NCBI GenBank assembly: GCA_946699065.1
Contig: CAMPDV010000279.1
Coordinates: forward strand, 124,001 to 188,000
DNA length: 64,000 nucleotides
Direction of reading: 5' to 3'
Source: Loxodes magnus
Lineage: Eukaryota; Ciliophora; Karyorelictea; Loxodida; Loxodidae
This document shows, one piece after another, positions 31,841 through 45,007 of the stretch. Both the position numbers and the translations under genes were made by a program. Below the pieces are notes generated by a model. It had not been told where the DNA came from, searched no databases, and saw nothing but the letters and a program-made list of their open reading frames with translations. Positions within the stretch are counted from its first letter, which is position 1; each line of letters begins with the position of its first letter.

Positions 31841-34668
31841 TAAATATTAAATAAATAATCAAAAATAATTAAAAGTTTAAATAAAAAATAAAATATTTAT
31901 TTAAAAAATTATATTTTCCTGAGTAGCGAGCTGGTCAGATTCCCTAGTTTAAATTAGTTCATTTGTAGTTTTATATTCATTCTATATTGGGTTCCTTCTT
32001 TCATATTTTCCCATTTTAAATTGGATAAAAGATAATAATATATATTTAAATCTTCTTAAAGTTTGAAACATAAAAAATTAATAAAAGTTAAATTTTATAC
32101 GAAATTAAAGAATATTAAGATCAAATATTTCAAAAATAAACAAAAAATGTTTTTTCCAAACTTTTTCTCTTTTATCTTTTTTTTTAATATATTTATATTT
32201 TTATTGTGATTTTCTTTTTTAATTCACTTTCTTTTTACTAGATAAAATTTTTGACGTTAAATTTTTTTGTTTTAAAACCTTTTTTTCTTTTTTATATTTA
32301 TTTTATTCATTGAAAAATATTATTTTAATTCTTTATCATTTTTTAAATATTTTTATTTTAAAATATTAAAAAATTTGCATGAATTAATAATTGAATAATA
32401 TCTTTTTTACTATAATTTATAGTGTTTTTTTATGAATTAAAGGAATTTTAAATTTTTTTAACAAATGTATTGTTTAATTTCAGATTATTTTCATTTGCTT
32501 TGCTTTATCAATTTAAACATTTTTTTTAATTTTAAGATCAAACATTGTGATTTTTTTCTTTCTCGTATTTCCTTTTAATATATTTTTTTAATATTTTTAT
32601 TTTTTAAAATCGTTCTAAATTAAAAACTTGATATATATATTTTTTTTGTCGCTTATTTATATCTTTTTTTACTTGTTAAATTTTAATAATTTTTTGGTAA
32701 AATAATTTTTTGATATTCGAGCTTTTTCATAATAATCTTATTTTAATAATACTCTACTATTATTTGTTGTTAAATATTATTTTTTAAATGACTTAAGGTT
32801 AAGTAAATAATTGTTGTTTAGCTAGTCCTTTTATATGCTTTAAATTTACGAAAATGTTTATATATTTTTAATTCTAAATATGTTTTTAATGAAAATAATA
32901 ACAAAAATTAATTATAGTTGCGCTACGCTTATTAGATTAATCATTTTAAATAAATTCGTATATGTTCTTATAAAATTTCTGCTGTTTCTTGCAAAATTGC
33001 TCATAGATTTTTACTCTTCTTTCTCTTCAATCAGTTTTCAAGATCAGTCCTTTTTTTTATCTTCCAGTTCTATTAATTTGAATAAAAGCTTAACTAGAAC
33101 AGATTTATTACTTATTTATATTTGGTATTATTTTATCTTTTATATGATACTATATTATACTTTTAAAATCTTCTTATCATTTTCAAGTTTTCCTCATTAA
33201 TTACTATAGTTGGCAACATTTATTAGTAACTGATTTTATTTTCTGTCTAAAGTACCTTAATTAAATTTTTCTTATATAATAAGGTAAAAATAATTTTTCG
33301 TTGTACGTAAGATTTGAAATGCTAGGAGAAATAAATAACTCTGATTAAAATTATAATTAGTAATAAATCATATGCTAATTGGATACTTAAAGAGTGCATT
33401 TCATCTTAATAGTATATAACAAGAGAAATGTTACTAATAATATAATTAAATAAAATAGAATTTAGAGATAAGGATAGTAATAAAAAGGAATTATAAAAAA
33501 TAATAGTTGATGTATGAATTAGAATATAAAATAGGGTTATAAAGACTATATAGTGTGTTATAATATAGTAATGAAGATGAATAAGATTGAAATAGTAGTT
33601 TATAATAAGAATAAGAATAATAATATTAAATAAGCTAAGATCTATTATCTGCTTTAATCAAATTATTACATTTATAGATTCTAAATTAAATTAATTATCT
33701 ATTAAAAACTAAAAGAATAAGAGCAACAATATCATACAACACTTTAACACTTTATTACATTTCCAAGCAAAACTAAATCAAACTAACTAACTAAATGTTT
33801 ACTTTACTATTATTTAAACTCACTATTTTATAATTCATTAAACACAAATTTTATACGGAGTAGATTAAATCATTACATATTATCTTTCTACTCAAAAATT
33901 ACTAAAGATATTAAAAAAAGATTAATAGAAAGGAATAAAATCGACAATATAAATATATTTTAAGAATCAAAGAACTAATATCAAGAAATCTAATACATCA
34001 GTTAAAAGACTCTAACTATTATCAAAATATTACATAAATTTTTAATTCAAACATCTCCTTAAAAGAATCATTTTTTCATAAATAAAGTGAAAAAGTAGAA
34101 AATTAACAAAGTTCTTAAAATATAACTCTAATATGCATAATAACTTTAAAATAAATGAAGCTGCTAAATCAAAAATTAATTAATAATCAAACAATAATTT
34201 AAGATAAATATTTAAATTTGTTAAATGTTATTTTCATCTCCACTTATATCAAAAATTACACTCTATAATCAAAAGCTTACTTATTATTAAAATGTTTACA
34301 TCCTAAAATAGAAAAAACTACCTAATATAAATAATCTAATATTAATCCTTACTATAACATTCTTTAATAAATTATATTAGCATTACTTTCTTTTAAAATC
34401 AATTATTACCCCCTATAAATAATACTATTATTACATTCTATATCATAAAAATACTGACTAAACTTAAATATTACAAGCTCATATAAAAAATCACAAGCTT
34501 AAATAAAATGTAAACCATCTTATAATTATCTCTTACAATCAAAAATTAAATAAATACCTGAAGTAGATTCTTACCGCCTGTGGTAATTTAATACCCTCTA
34601 ATAATAAAAAAAAGATACCAACTATAATAGTTTTTAAATACAAACTGTGAATAAAAACTATCTTACGT
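31841..34668. other. Long AT-rich spacer (unit 2)
   Basis: Equivalent of 6651-9468, nearly identical; no gene supported. Confidence 0.6.
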
Positions 34669-36290
34669 TCTATAAATACTTAAAATATCTTACTCGCTAT
34701 TATTATTTAAAATATCTTACATTCTATAAATATTAGAAATATCTTACTATCTATAAATGTTTAAAACATCTTACAATCTATAAATACTTAAAATATCTTA
34801 CAATCTATAAATACTTAAAATATCTTGCAAACTATAAATATTAGAAATATCTTACTGCCTATAAATATTTAAAATATCTTACGTTCTATAAATACTTAAA
34901 ATATCTTACTCGCTATTATTATTTAAAATATCTTGCATTCTATAAATATTTTAAATATCTTACCATCTATAAATATTTAAAACATCTTACATTCTATAAA
35001 TACTTATAATATCTTACCATCTATAATTATTTAAAATATCTTGCTCCCTATAAATATAAGAATATCTTACAATCTATAAATATTTAAAGTATCTTACATT
35101 CTATAAATATTTAAAGTATCTAACTCCCTATAAATTTTTAAAACATCTTACCATCTATAAATACTTAGAATATCTTACTCCCTATAAATATTAGAAATAT
35201 CTTACTCCCTATAAATATTAAAAATATCTTGCCATCTATAAATATTTAAAATATCTTACATTCTATAAACATTTAAACAATCTTACCATCTATAAACATA
35301 TGAAATATCTTACAATCTATAAATATTTAAAATATCTTACTATCTATAAATATTATAAATATCTTACATGCTATAAATACTTAAAATATCTAACGAACTA
35401 TAAATATTTAAAACATCTTACTCCCTATAAATATTAGAAATATCTTACCATCTATAAATTTTTAAAACATCTTACTCTCTATAAATATTTAAAATATCTT
35501 GCTCGCTATAAATATTAGAAATATCTTACATTCTATAAATACTTAAAATATCTTACACCCTATAAAATTTTAAAATATCTTGCAATCTATAAATATTTAA
35601 AACATCTTACATTCTATAAATATTTATTATATCTTACCATCTATAGATATTTAAAATATCTTACTATCTATAAATATTTAAAATATCTTACATTCTATAA
35701 ATACTTAAAATATCTTACTATCTATAGATATTTAAAAAATCTACTATCTATAAATATTTAAAATATTTTACATTCTATAAATATTTATTATATTTTACCA
35801 TCTATAATTATTTAAAATATCTTACTCCCTATAAATATTTAAAGTATCTTACATTCTATAAATACTTAAAATATCTTACTATCTATAGATATTTAAAATA
35901 TCTTACTATCTATAAATATTTATTATATCTTACAATCTATAAATATTAGAAATATCTTATGAACTATTAATATTTAAAGTATCTTACATTCTATAAATAC
36001 TTAAAATATCTTACTATCTATAGATATTTAAAATATCTTACTATCTATAATTATTTAAAATATCTTACAATCTATAAATATTTATTATATCTTACAATCT
36101 ATAAATATTAGAAATATCTTATGAACTATTAATATTTAAAGTATCTTACATTCTATACAAATTTAAAATATCTTACCATCTATAAATTTTTAAAACATCT
36201 TACTGCCTATAAATATTAGAAATATCTTACTAACTATAAATATTTTAAATATCTTACCATCTATAAATATTTAAAATATCTTACATTCTA
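34669..36290. repeat. 27-bp satellite array, copy 2 (about 60 units)
   Basis: Same 27-bp units and variable trinucleotide as the first array. Compared with copy 1, a block near 35840-36110 is duplicated (the series ending in TTATGAACTATTAATATT occurs twice) and several units near the right end are missing, so the array changed by whole-unit exchange. Confidence 0.9.
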
Positions 36291-36798
36291 ATTCAAATAG
36301 AAATACCATCTTATTTTAGTTTTTACCTCCTTTATTTGTTATTTTTACTTGCTATAATTAAATAAATAACTTTCTGGATTTGTTAAATTACCAACTTAAT
36401 ATTATTATTGTACAATCTTCTTTATTTAATACATTCTATATTTAATTTTTACCTCCTTTCTTAGTATTTTTACAGACTTATTTATCTTATTACATTCTTA
36501 AATTTAATTTTATTACTTTCTAGCTTTTAAAGTGTTACTCACTTTTGATAAATAAATTACACACTTTTTTAAAATTTACCTCCTGTACATTTATTTTTAA
36601 CTTTTTTCGAAGTCATGTTAACCTTTTTTTATTTTTCTTACTTTCTCCTATTTTTGATTATTTATTACTTTCTAATTTTTATTTTTATTTTACATTCTAT
36701 TATTATTTTATTTACCATATTATTCTCTCATTATTTCGAAAACTAATTTTTTATTAATTACTTTCTATTTTTAATATTTACCTCCTAATTTTGTATTA
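36291..36798. other. Degenerate satellite flank (unit 2)
   Basis: Equivalent of 11073-11580 with the same TTACCTCC motifs; no gene supported. Confidence 0.4.
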
Positions 36799-37341
36799 TT
36801 ATCTCACCTCCTAAAATTTATATTAATTACAATCCTTCAACTTTAGGTCTAACTAAAATTCATCTTTATTCCCCATTCTAACTGTTTTACGTTAACTATC
36901 ATATTTTTCTTATTGGCTATAAAGTTCATAGAACTCAGTGTTAATTCCTTCTAATCTTTTTACTTTTTATTTCAGTTATTCAATTGTTTCTCCTTCCTCT
37001 ACTGTTAAGTTTATTTCTTCTTTATTTAGAGTTAAAATCTTGATTTTTATTAGTTTCGGATTTCGTTATTAAAATAACTCATTTTTAGTTTCTTTAAGAT
37101 GTAGTTATTTATATTCTTATTTACTTTCACTTTATTAGCTATTTTAGCTTATTAAATTTGCTGGATTATCATAGGAAACTTTTTTGCACTCTCTTTTTGA
37201 GCACTGGTTAAAACCCTCTTTTTAGTATTCTTCAAGAATACAAATTTTACATACTTGATGTCCACAAGGAAGGTTTACGGGAATTCGTATTGATGAATCG
37301 AAATGAATTAAGCATGAGCTGCACCTATTAGATTCAGCCAT
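36799..37341 (-). CDS. RING finger plus ubiquitin-like domain protein, copy 2
   Basis: A 180-residue copy with all eight RING ligands kept. In the ubiquitin-like part two replacements are seen against copy 1: Glu128 to Lys and Ile153 to Thr. It ends at TAATAA. There is no gag1 insertion upstream in this unit. Confidence 0.82.
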
Positions 37342-37732
37342 ATTTATTATAATTAAAGTGACTTAAAGTAAATAGTTTAAATCTATTTATTTTTAATATT
37401 CTAAGCAAAACCTTAAGAAAATAATAAGTTATTAATAATTAGATAGTATATCGTTTAAATCTATTATTCAGAAGCTTATCTAAATTAAGAATTTATGTAT
37501 TACCTTAATCAAACATTTAGCTATTCTTTAATTTATTTGAATCCATATAGTATCAACTACTATCTATACTCATGCACTCTATCTTTTAGAACTTTAATGC
37601 AATCAAAATGCTACTATCATAGCTTTTGTATACTAATAATAGTTATCTATTTATAAAGCTTTTACTTATAATAGGAAGGATATACTTTTAGTATAACTAG
37701 TAGCTTTTTAAAAGGATTTATTTGCTTCTTTA

Positions 37733-37744
37733 ATTATTTCTAAG
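37733..37744 (+). other. Empty target site for the gag1 element
   Basis: A single ATTATTTCTAAG, where units 1 and 3 have two copies flanking the gag1 element. It shows the exact insertion point. Confidence 0.85.
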
Positions 37745-38578
37745 CTTTTTCTACTAAGCTAGCTTTTTTAGTTTAGTCTTTTATTTAGAAGACTTATATA
37801 TCATGTCGAAACTTATACCATATAAATGAATGAGAAAAGGAAAAGACAAGCCCATTTAAAGTTAATAGATTTTAGAGAGAGGTTAGTTTATTTAGAAGAC
37901 TGATATGTATGTTAGTTTAGTATTCTAACTAGAAGTAAAGGTTTTTAGGAATAACAAATGGCAAATCTCATAATTTAAGATAAAATTATACTTGGAATGC
38001 TTGATGCTTATCTAATAATAACGATTGTATAAACTAGCATCCGACAGTAGCGTGTGATGTCTAACTAGATAGTCATAGTAATAGAATAATTAATAAATAG
38101 AAGGTAATTTAGGTAGAAGTAAGCGTAGAATCTATTTTATTTATTTTTATTTCTTAAAAAATAAAAGGCACTATACAATCATTCTGAAAAGCAACTCTGC
38201 ATAGTAATATCGAAACTTCGCATATTAGTTAGCTGCTCTTAGCATACCAAGCATCGTTCTACTTTTATTTTGTAGCTTAGCGACTCTTTAGTTTGCCAAT
38301 TCTTATTATCTAGAAAGAAATAGATCTTCCTTGCTTCACTCTTGCTACCTCAGCGTTTATATTTTGCCTCATAGCCTTTATGTAAATTGAAGTATTTCTA
38401 ATTAAGCATGAATCTTGCTGAAGGAAAGGGAGCTAAAAATTCGAATAATCTATTCTATCTGCCACTAATTTAGCTGAAGCTCCTGAAGGTAGGAATCTTT
38501 CTAAATATATTTTGGAAACGTTAGCTTCTTCTTTATTTCCTTCTACACAAAATCAGAAACTATTTCATTAAGAACTAG
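37745..38578. other. Spacer and LINE upstream sequence (unit 2 to 3)
   Basis: Equivalent of 13381-14446 with only one 58-bp unit (38275-38332). It contains the same probable LINE coding remnant before the RT. Confidence 0.4.
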
Positions 38579-39490
38579 AGGTTTAACATCAAAATTAAAG
38601 AGCAATTAGGATTTTTGCCAAAAACAGTCTAAGTTAAAATAAAGAGAAAGTTTCTAGATATACCAGAATTTAAAACTTTAACACTTAAACTATTTATTGA
38701 AGCTATTGAAAGTTCTGTTAACTTTTTTATCTATTAATTCATTTTAAGAAATGTCAATGGTATAAAAGCTCAAACTATTAGAATCTTAAAAAAGGTAATT
38801 AAAAACTAATTTAGGTTAAAAATAATAAAATTAATAAGCTTATTTAACTTAACTAAGGGTAAACCACTAATAATACATTTTAGTATTTAAATATAAACTA
38901 ATAAGGAAATTAGGTAATATTTTCTTTAATTATTATCAATAATATCTTTATTTACTGTTATTACATTATATACAATAAAGTGGATGTAGGAATAAAAGGT
39001 GAACTTCTGAAATATGGTGGATAATATTTGTTAATAATTCTTCACTCTTTTCTAAATAATATGTTAAGATTTGGAAGAATATTTTATAATTAAATACATA
39101 GGGGATAGTTTAATATTTAAAAAAGGAAATAAAGATGATTGAAAAAACTGAAGACCTATTTCTCTTATTAATACTATTCTTAAACTAAATGATAAAGATT
39201 TAACAAAAAGACTATAAAATCTGATTTATTAGAGAAATTTGATTCACCCTTCATAAATGGAATTTATGAAAAACGGATAAAAAACATAATAGATTTGAAT
39301 AATATAGCAAATAATTGATAATTATCGGAAACGTGATAAAGGTAAGACTAAATTGAATAGCAACACTGATAGATGTTGAAAAAATGTTTGATTCAATAGA
39401 AAGAAGAATTTTGTTTGATTAACTTAAGAGAGTTAAACTACCACTTGGAATAGTTCTACCTAAGAATATTTATTAATAATATTAATATTT
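38579..39490 (+). pseudogene. LINE-type reverse transcriptase remnant, copy 3
   Basis: Collinear with copy 1. It keeps the canonical finger motif KNWRPISLIN (Pro where copies 1 and 2 have Ser), again with Trp as TGA, and reads DDW (TGA) where the others read DDC. The same frameshift precedes motif A (IDVEKMFDSIE). It has about a dozen more differences from copies 1 and 2 around 39005-39330 than those two have from each other. Confidence 0.75.
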
Positions 39491-39567
39491 AATATATTTC
39501 TAGCCATCATTTTTACTTTTATCCATATTTAGTTATCTTTATTACCTACTAACTTAAAAGCTTTCAA

Positions 39568-39833
39568 AGGACTGGAAAGGAGTTTCCAGCTAAACGACCA
39601 AGATCATTCTCTTGATTTTCATAATGCGTGTATCCTTTTGCTTAATACAATAAGCTTTAGCCAGGGAGTTTCAAAGCAATATACGACAGAGCTCAAGTCG
39701 CTAGCAAGAATGGATAATCAGTTTTGTTTCCTTGCTGAAATTGACTCTAACCAGATATATTCTCAGCGACAGGATAGAAACTTGACCTTGACTATAAATC
39801 TAGAAGGTTTTATCAAACAATTAACCTCAACTC
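39568..39833. repeat. GC-richer short interspersed repeat, copy 3
   Basis: Same element as at 1930, with the GGAG-loop hairpin. An extra base in ACGACAGAGCTC opens a longer frame (39638-39883), which is not considered a gene because the other copies do not have it. Confidence 0.5.
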
Positions 39834-40088
39834 CTGTCATATTTTTAATTATAATTTTTATGCTAAAAGATATTCTTTTGTAGATCTAATTTTTATATTA
39901 AAGATTAATTATTCGTAAATAAGCAGGGAATTAATATATTTCTTTAATTTGCTTATTTTACAAAAATTATCATTTTTATCTTAATTTTCACAGATAAGCT
40001 AATTCTATAAAAACTAGTAAAAAGGAAATTTAACAATTAAAAAGAATTAAAAATATTAGAATTTAGAAAATTATTTATATTATTATAA

Positions 40089-40345
40089 ATGAGGAAAGGA
40101 ACTTGCGATACGCTCAGAAAAGACTAATAGATAGCTTAACTATCTAAAGATAAATTAAAGAGTTAGAAAAGTAATAGATAGAGAATAGAATTCTACTGTT
40201 TAAAAAGACCTAGAGAAGGAGATTAACTCTAATTATTCAGATCAGAATATAATGAATCTATTGGAAGAAGAATTAGAATAAATGGAAGAAAATGAGCAGA
40301 TTCTGGTCAGATAAGATAATTTCCAAGAATACTCTTATTTTTGAT
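40089..40345 (+). pseudogene. Small coiled-coil ORF, broken copy 3
   Basis: As in unit 2, an insertion near GAATTCTACTG shifts the frame relative to the intact version at 2453. Confidence 0.4.
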
Positions 40346-40817
40346 TCTCTCTTAATTTATGGTCAACCTATTAATGGTGAAACCACTTAAATTAATTAAT
40401 TCATTCATGGCTAATTTTTTAAAATATATATAAACAATTTTATTATTTTTATATGTTTATATAATAAATAAATTTTTTCAAAGTTATTCAGTTCTAAAAA
40501 TCTTTGGTAGTATAAACTCTGAGCAAAAATAAAAATAAAATTTATCATTTTTATATGTTTCATTTCTATTCATAATTTAATATTTTTTCTTAATATTAAC
40601 TCATTTACTTTTTATTTTATAAAGTCTCATGAACATTACTCTTACAAAAAAAATAATAAAATTCTAATTTCATTTTTTAAATAAAAATTTGTTCAAAATA
40701 TTTTTTTTAATTTTTTCTTAACTAAAAAAAGATTAGAATTAAAAAAATGTAATCTTTTTTTTAATTTCCTCTAATTTTTTAAAATTTCTATTTCTAAATG
40801 TTTCCTTTTTAAAATAA
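40346..40817. other. AT-rich spacer before the heptamer array
   Basis: Same as the start of 2708-3976; nothing further seen. Confidence 0.5.
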
Positions 40818-41046
40818 TTTTTTTAATTTTTAATTTTTAATTTTTAATTTTTAATTTTTAATTTTTAATTTTTAATTTTTAATTTTTAATTTTTAATTTT
40901 TAATTTTTAATTTTTAATTTTTAATTTTTAATTTTTAATTTTTAATTTTTAATTTTTAATTTTTAATTTTTAATTTTTAATTTTTAATTTTTAATTTTTA
41001 ATTTTTAATTTTTAATTTTTAATTTTTAATTTTTAATTTTTAATTT
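40818..41046. repeat. TTTTTAA heptamer microsatellite, about 33 copies
   Basis: Uninterrupted TTTTTAA (written on the + strand) for roughly 230 bp. Units 1 and 2 have only two or three copies at this place, so it expanded in unit 3 only. Confidence 0.95.
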
Positions 41047-41778
41047 TTTTTATTCATTCGAAAACAAAATAATTTAATCAGTCCTCAAACTCTCCTCTAG
41101 TCTAAAACACTAAACAAAAATAAAATGCTTAAAAAGTTTAAAGCTGTATTATGGATATATTAAACTTATTCTGTTTAATTAATTACTATTAATATAGTTA
41201 TTATTTATTTAATATCTAAATATTTAACTAAAATTTATTAGTTATTATTTATTTAACTATTATTTATTTAGATTCTGAAAATATTATAACATTTTTAAAC
41301 TAAAATAAAGAAAATCTATAAATATTCACATATTATTTAAAATAATTTTATACTAGAAATTTGTTCCTTTATCTCTCTTTAAGTAAAATAGTAATTATGA
41401 ATTAATATATTTCAAATTTTCTCTTAAAGTTGAATAAATAATACTAAATTTTTTTTGCAATATTTTATGTAAAAATTTTTAATTCAAACTAAAGAATCTC
41501 TACTTCTTTCCCAAAAACTATTTTGTTTAAATTTTTTAGAAAAAGACAAATTTTTGTAGATTTACAATTTTTAAAACTCTTAAAACTTTTTAAACTAAGT
41601 TCAATATTACTATTACTTAAACCAAGCAAAGCTTTTACAAAATTAAATTTAATATTAATCCTTTTATAATTTTTAATATTTCTTTACTTTATAAAAATTT
41701 TAATTTATTTAATTATATAAAATTAAAAGCATTAATTTGTCATAAAATTTAATTAGATATTATTAAGACTCATAATTA
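41047..41778. other. AT-rich spacer after the heptamer array
   Basis: Equivalent of 3230-3960; no gene recognised. It has the same roughly 140-bp deletion as unit 2 at its right end. Confidence 0.5.
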
Positions 41779-42974
41779 GCCTACTTTATTATTTAGATAT
41801 ATTATTAATAATATTTACCCATTTTTATTACTAGTCATTTAAACGATAGTTTTGACTTAATATTCTCTATATTTTCTATCTTGTTATAAAATATTAAATA
41901 CTTGAAAATGTAAACCATAGATGATCATTAACTGATACTAACCATTTATTGCTCCTTGAAATATTCAAACTACCTACGCAATAAGTATAATTTATAAGAG
42001 TACATACACATAATTAGTTGCAGTATTTCATATCTTAACGGTCTTGTCACTTGAATCCGATATAATATGCTTATTATTTCATATTATCTCAACTACTAAT
42101 ATAGCACCTGAATGGCCAGATAAAGTTTGAATAAATTGACTATTAGAGAAGTTCTATATCTTAATGTTTTGTCATGACTTCCCTATACAATACATTTATG
42201 GTCACTCGATATCGCTACAGATCTTACATATCTTTTATGTCCATACAAAGTACTCTTAAACTAACCAGTTGTAAATCCCAAATCTTGTTTGTTTTATCAT
42301 CATTTTCGTATACGATTCATTTCTAGCCACTTGCTACAGATCATACATAACTTGTATGTCCCTACAAATTACTCTTTAACTAAGTAATTGTAAAGTAACG
42401 TATATTTATCGTATTATCAGGAGATGCAGAATCTGATATGATTCATTTCTGGTCACTTGATATCGCTACAGAGTTTACAGATGACGAGTGGCCTTGAAAA
42501 AATATGGATGTTCAGTTATGACTGAGGTGAGGTTGGAATTATTAAAGTTTCAGTTTTGAACTTTGTATTTCTTAAGTTACAAAATTGCAATTTATTGTTA
42601 GTAAAATTGATATTGGTGAAAATATTCTGTCGGATAATTCTGCATTAGTTAGATTTAAATTATTTAGATTAACTTAGTTGAATTTGAAGTTCTTGAAATT
42701 TAAGAGAGTAATTGCATTAGCTTAAGCTTACTATAAGTCTTAAGGTTATCTTGATAATTCTATCATTTGTACTAAATTTTACTAGAGTACTTAGTTTTTA
42801 TTTCATTCAACTACAACTACGACAAAATATCATTATTTGCTTTAAAACTGGATTTATTCAAAGAATTCTTAATCAAGATTATAGGTCTATATTCTCTTAC
42901 TTAAATTGATTCAAGAATTAACGGAACTGATCAAAGTCATGCTATTAAAATTTTATATTTTATAATTTGAGATA
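41779..42974 (-). pseudogene. WD40 gene fragment, 5' part cut off by gag2 (unit 3)
   Basis: Same extent and junction as 17457-18655. It has an additional deletion of six bases near 42330 (CTTGCTACAGATC, against CTTGAAATAGCTACAGATC), an in-frame loss of two codons. Confidence 0.6.
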
Positions 42975-42983
42975 TAAAAAAAT

Positions 42984-43740
42984 ATGGAGAGTTAGAACAA
43001 AGTTTTCTTATCGAAAAGCTTACTCGTAATACTACTGATCAATCTTTCTAAAATTAACAAACACCAACTAAGATTTAATAGAAAAAATATTGCTAAATAT
43101 CAGAAGAAAAATAACTACCTGCAAAAATTCCTAAAAAGAGGCAACTAATGAATTTAGACAAGGAATAACTCGTGGAGATTATTTTCGACTACACTGATAA
43201 AGTCGAGAATCTCGAACATTATGTTATCAGTTTATAACAAGATTTATAAGATAATGTGGACAATGAGAAGCCCCACACTGAATTTGTTACAAAATAGGAT
43301 ATTAATAACAGATATCAAGAAATAGAATGCGATATTGTTAGACTAGATGAATAAATGGGAATAGACTTTTAAAAATATGAAAACGTCTTTTAGCAAGTCA
43401 AAGAAATTAAGCAAAGGTTAGAGAAATTAGAGAGCTAATAGCCATAAAAAAATCAAGATTCAATGATAATAGAAGAACAACCCATGACTTAAGAAAAATA
43501 CTTCAAAAAAAGTGCTACATATGTGGCAGTAAATCATCTTTGAAGAAGATACTCTCGAAATAAGGAAATTAGAAAAAAGATTTGAAATGAATTGACCATG
43601 TTTTATCCTTCCTCGGATGGTTAATTATGACGTAAGAAGATAACTCCAAGACTGTTCGGAAAGCTCGAAAGTGAACTTGGGTGGAGACACCGGGGAGTCC
43701 GAGACCCTGTAAAAGGTAATACAGGGTTTATGGATCTTTT
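42984..43740 (+). pseudogene. Gag-like protein with destroyed zinc knuckle (gag2, copy 2)
   Basis: Same as 18665-19423, including the lost knuckle. It also lacks one G in the first ten codons (AACAAAGTTTTC), so the N-terminal frame is broken, and its end is altered so the copy 1 stop is lost. The ATTTA tail is shorter. Confidence 0.55.
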
Positions 43741-44541
43741 AAGGGAACACTCCATTAACCTTAAAATTTGTAATTTAATTTAATTAATTCATTTAACTTT
43801 AGGTCTTTTCTCAACTTAGACATCAAAGATTAAGTTCAATATTTATGTTTTAGGTCATAGATGTAAATTTATTTTCTATCATATGCATGTATCTTATCTT
43901 AACGTATAATTGGATTCTAGTTATAGCTTATCCTTGATAAATCTATGTATGATTTTATTCTTCTGAAAGAATTTAGAATTCTAGCTTATCTATTTTCCAC
44001 TTCAGCTAGTAAACCCCATCTAGATATTCACCAAGCATAAATATTCTTTCGTCTCAAAGTCTTTTGCCAAACTTATCGAAGAGCAACTAGGTAATTATTC
44101 AGATATTGTTAATCAGAAATTTTAATCTAAGTCATAAAACTGCCATGAAATAGAAACATATTTGGTTTGCTTTTCCCCTAGTACTAAAATAAATAAAATA
44201 GTTTAAATTTAATAAAGAAGTAGCTAATGATAAGTATATTGTAGAATATTGTATTATTTAGTCTTATTAATATAAAGCTAGTTTGATTGTAAATAGCCTA
44301 ATAAAGTATTTATTAGTTCTACTAGTAAATTAACTATATTATTATATACCTTTAAATATATTAAACCTTACTATTGTTCTTTACTTTTTCTTATCTTTTG
44401 GACTATTAAAATTTAAATATTTATAACATTTAGCATATTATGTACTTTCATTCTATAAAAAGACATTTAGAGCAATCTTTTATATAATCATTAAACTAGA
44501 GAGTAATACTATTAGATAGTTCTGCTTATTTTTATTAAGAA
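43741..44541. other. Spacer after gag2 (unit 3)
   Basis: Equivalent of 19424-20234; no gene recognised. Confidence 0.45.
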
Positions 44542-44638
44542 GACCGTTAAGTTGAAGAAGACGTGGTGAGAATATAGCTTCTGGTTTTCTTTCCTGTTCT
44601 GAGGAGGTGGTAAAAAAACTGCCCTTGAAGCCAGCCAT
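44542..44638 (-). pseudogene. Gag-like 5' fragment (gag5, copy 2)
   Basis: Same as 20235-20331; start MAGFKGSFF at 44638. Confidence 0.5.
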
Positions 44639-44643
44639 TTTAT

Positions 44644-45007
44644 ATTATTTCAATATTAATATTAAAATTATAAATTATTCTCTTATTTTTTGTTGTCATT
44701 ATATTCATCCAATGAGTAATGTTAGCTTCTCCAAATAGAGAATCTACTTATTAAAAATTATTCTCGAATCTTGAATCAAGTGTTCCAGTCTTCTTGAATA
44801 AGATTCAAATAATAATTTGCAGATAAGTAATTACCAAGCCTGTCAGTCAAACTTTCATACTTCTAGAACCCTCAGGCAAGTTAGGCTTGTCTCTTTCGAG
44901 CTTGTCCACCCTTTCCTGTGGTTGCTTCTAGTGCGATATTACTGGAAGTGCAGTATACACTGCATTAGATAACCTACTAGTTCTCCTGATCTCAGACTAC
45001 GTCATAT
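44644..45007 (-). repeat. About 360-bp repeat, left member of inverted pair (copy 2)
   Basis: Unit 3 equivalent of 20337-20700, inverted relative to 50450-50846. Confidence 0.6.

Larger units (their letters stand above)
14399..38529 (+). repeat. Tandem segmental repeat, unit 2 (long form)
   Basis: This is the full 24.1-kb unit: LINE remnant, WD40 fragment, gag2, gag relics, kinase-MORN, AT block, second WD40 copy, spacer, satellite, RING-UBL. It lacks the gag1 insertion and has one 58-bp unit where unit 1 has five. It carries the gag4 insertion that unit 3 lacks. Confidence 0.85.

Noticed and set aside
39638-39883. ORF of 81 codons in the GC-richer repeat; likewise 51634-51870
   Set aside because: Frames are not conserved among the four copies; one opens only through a single-base insertion.
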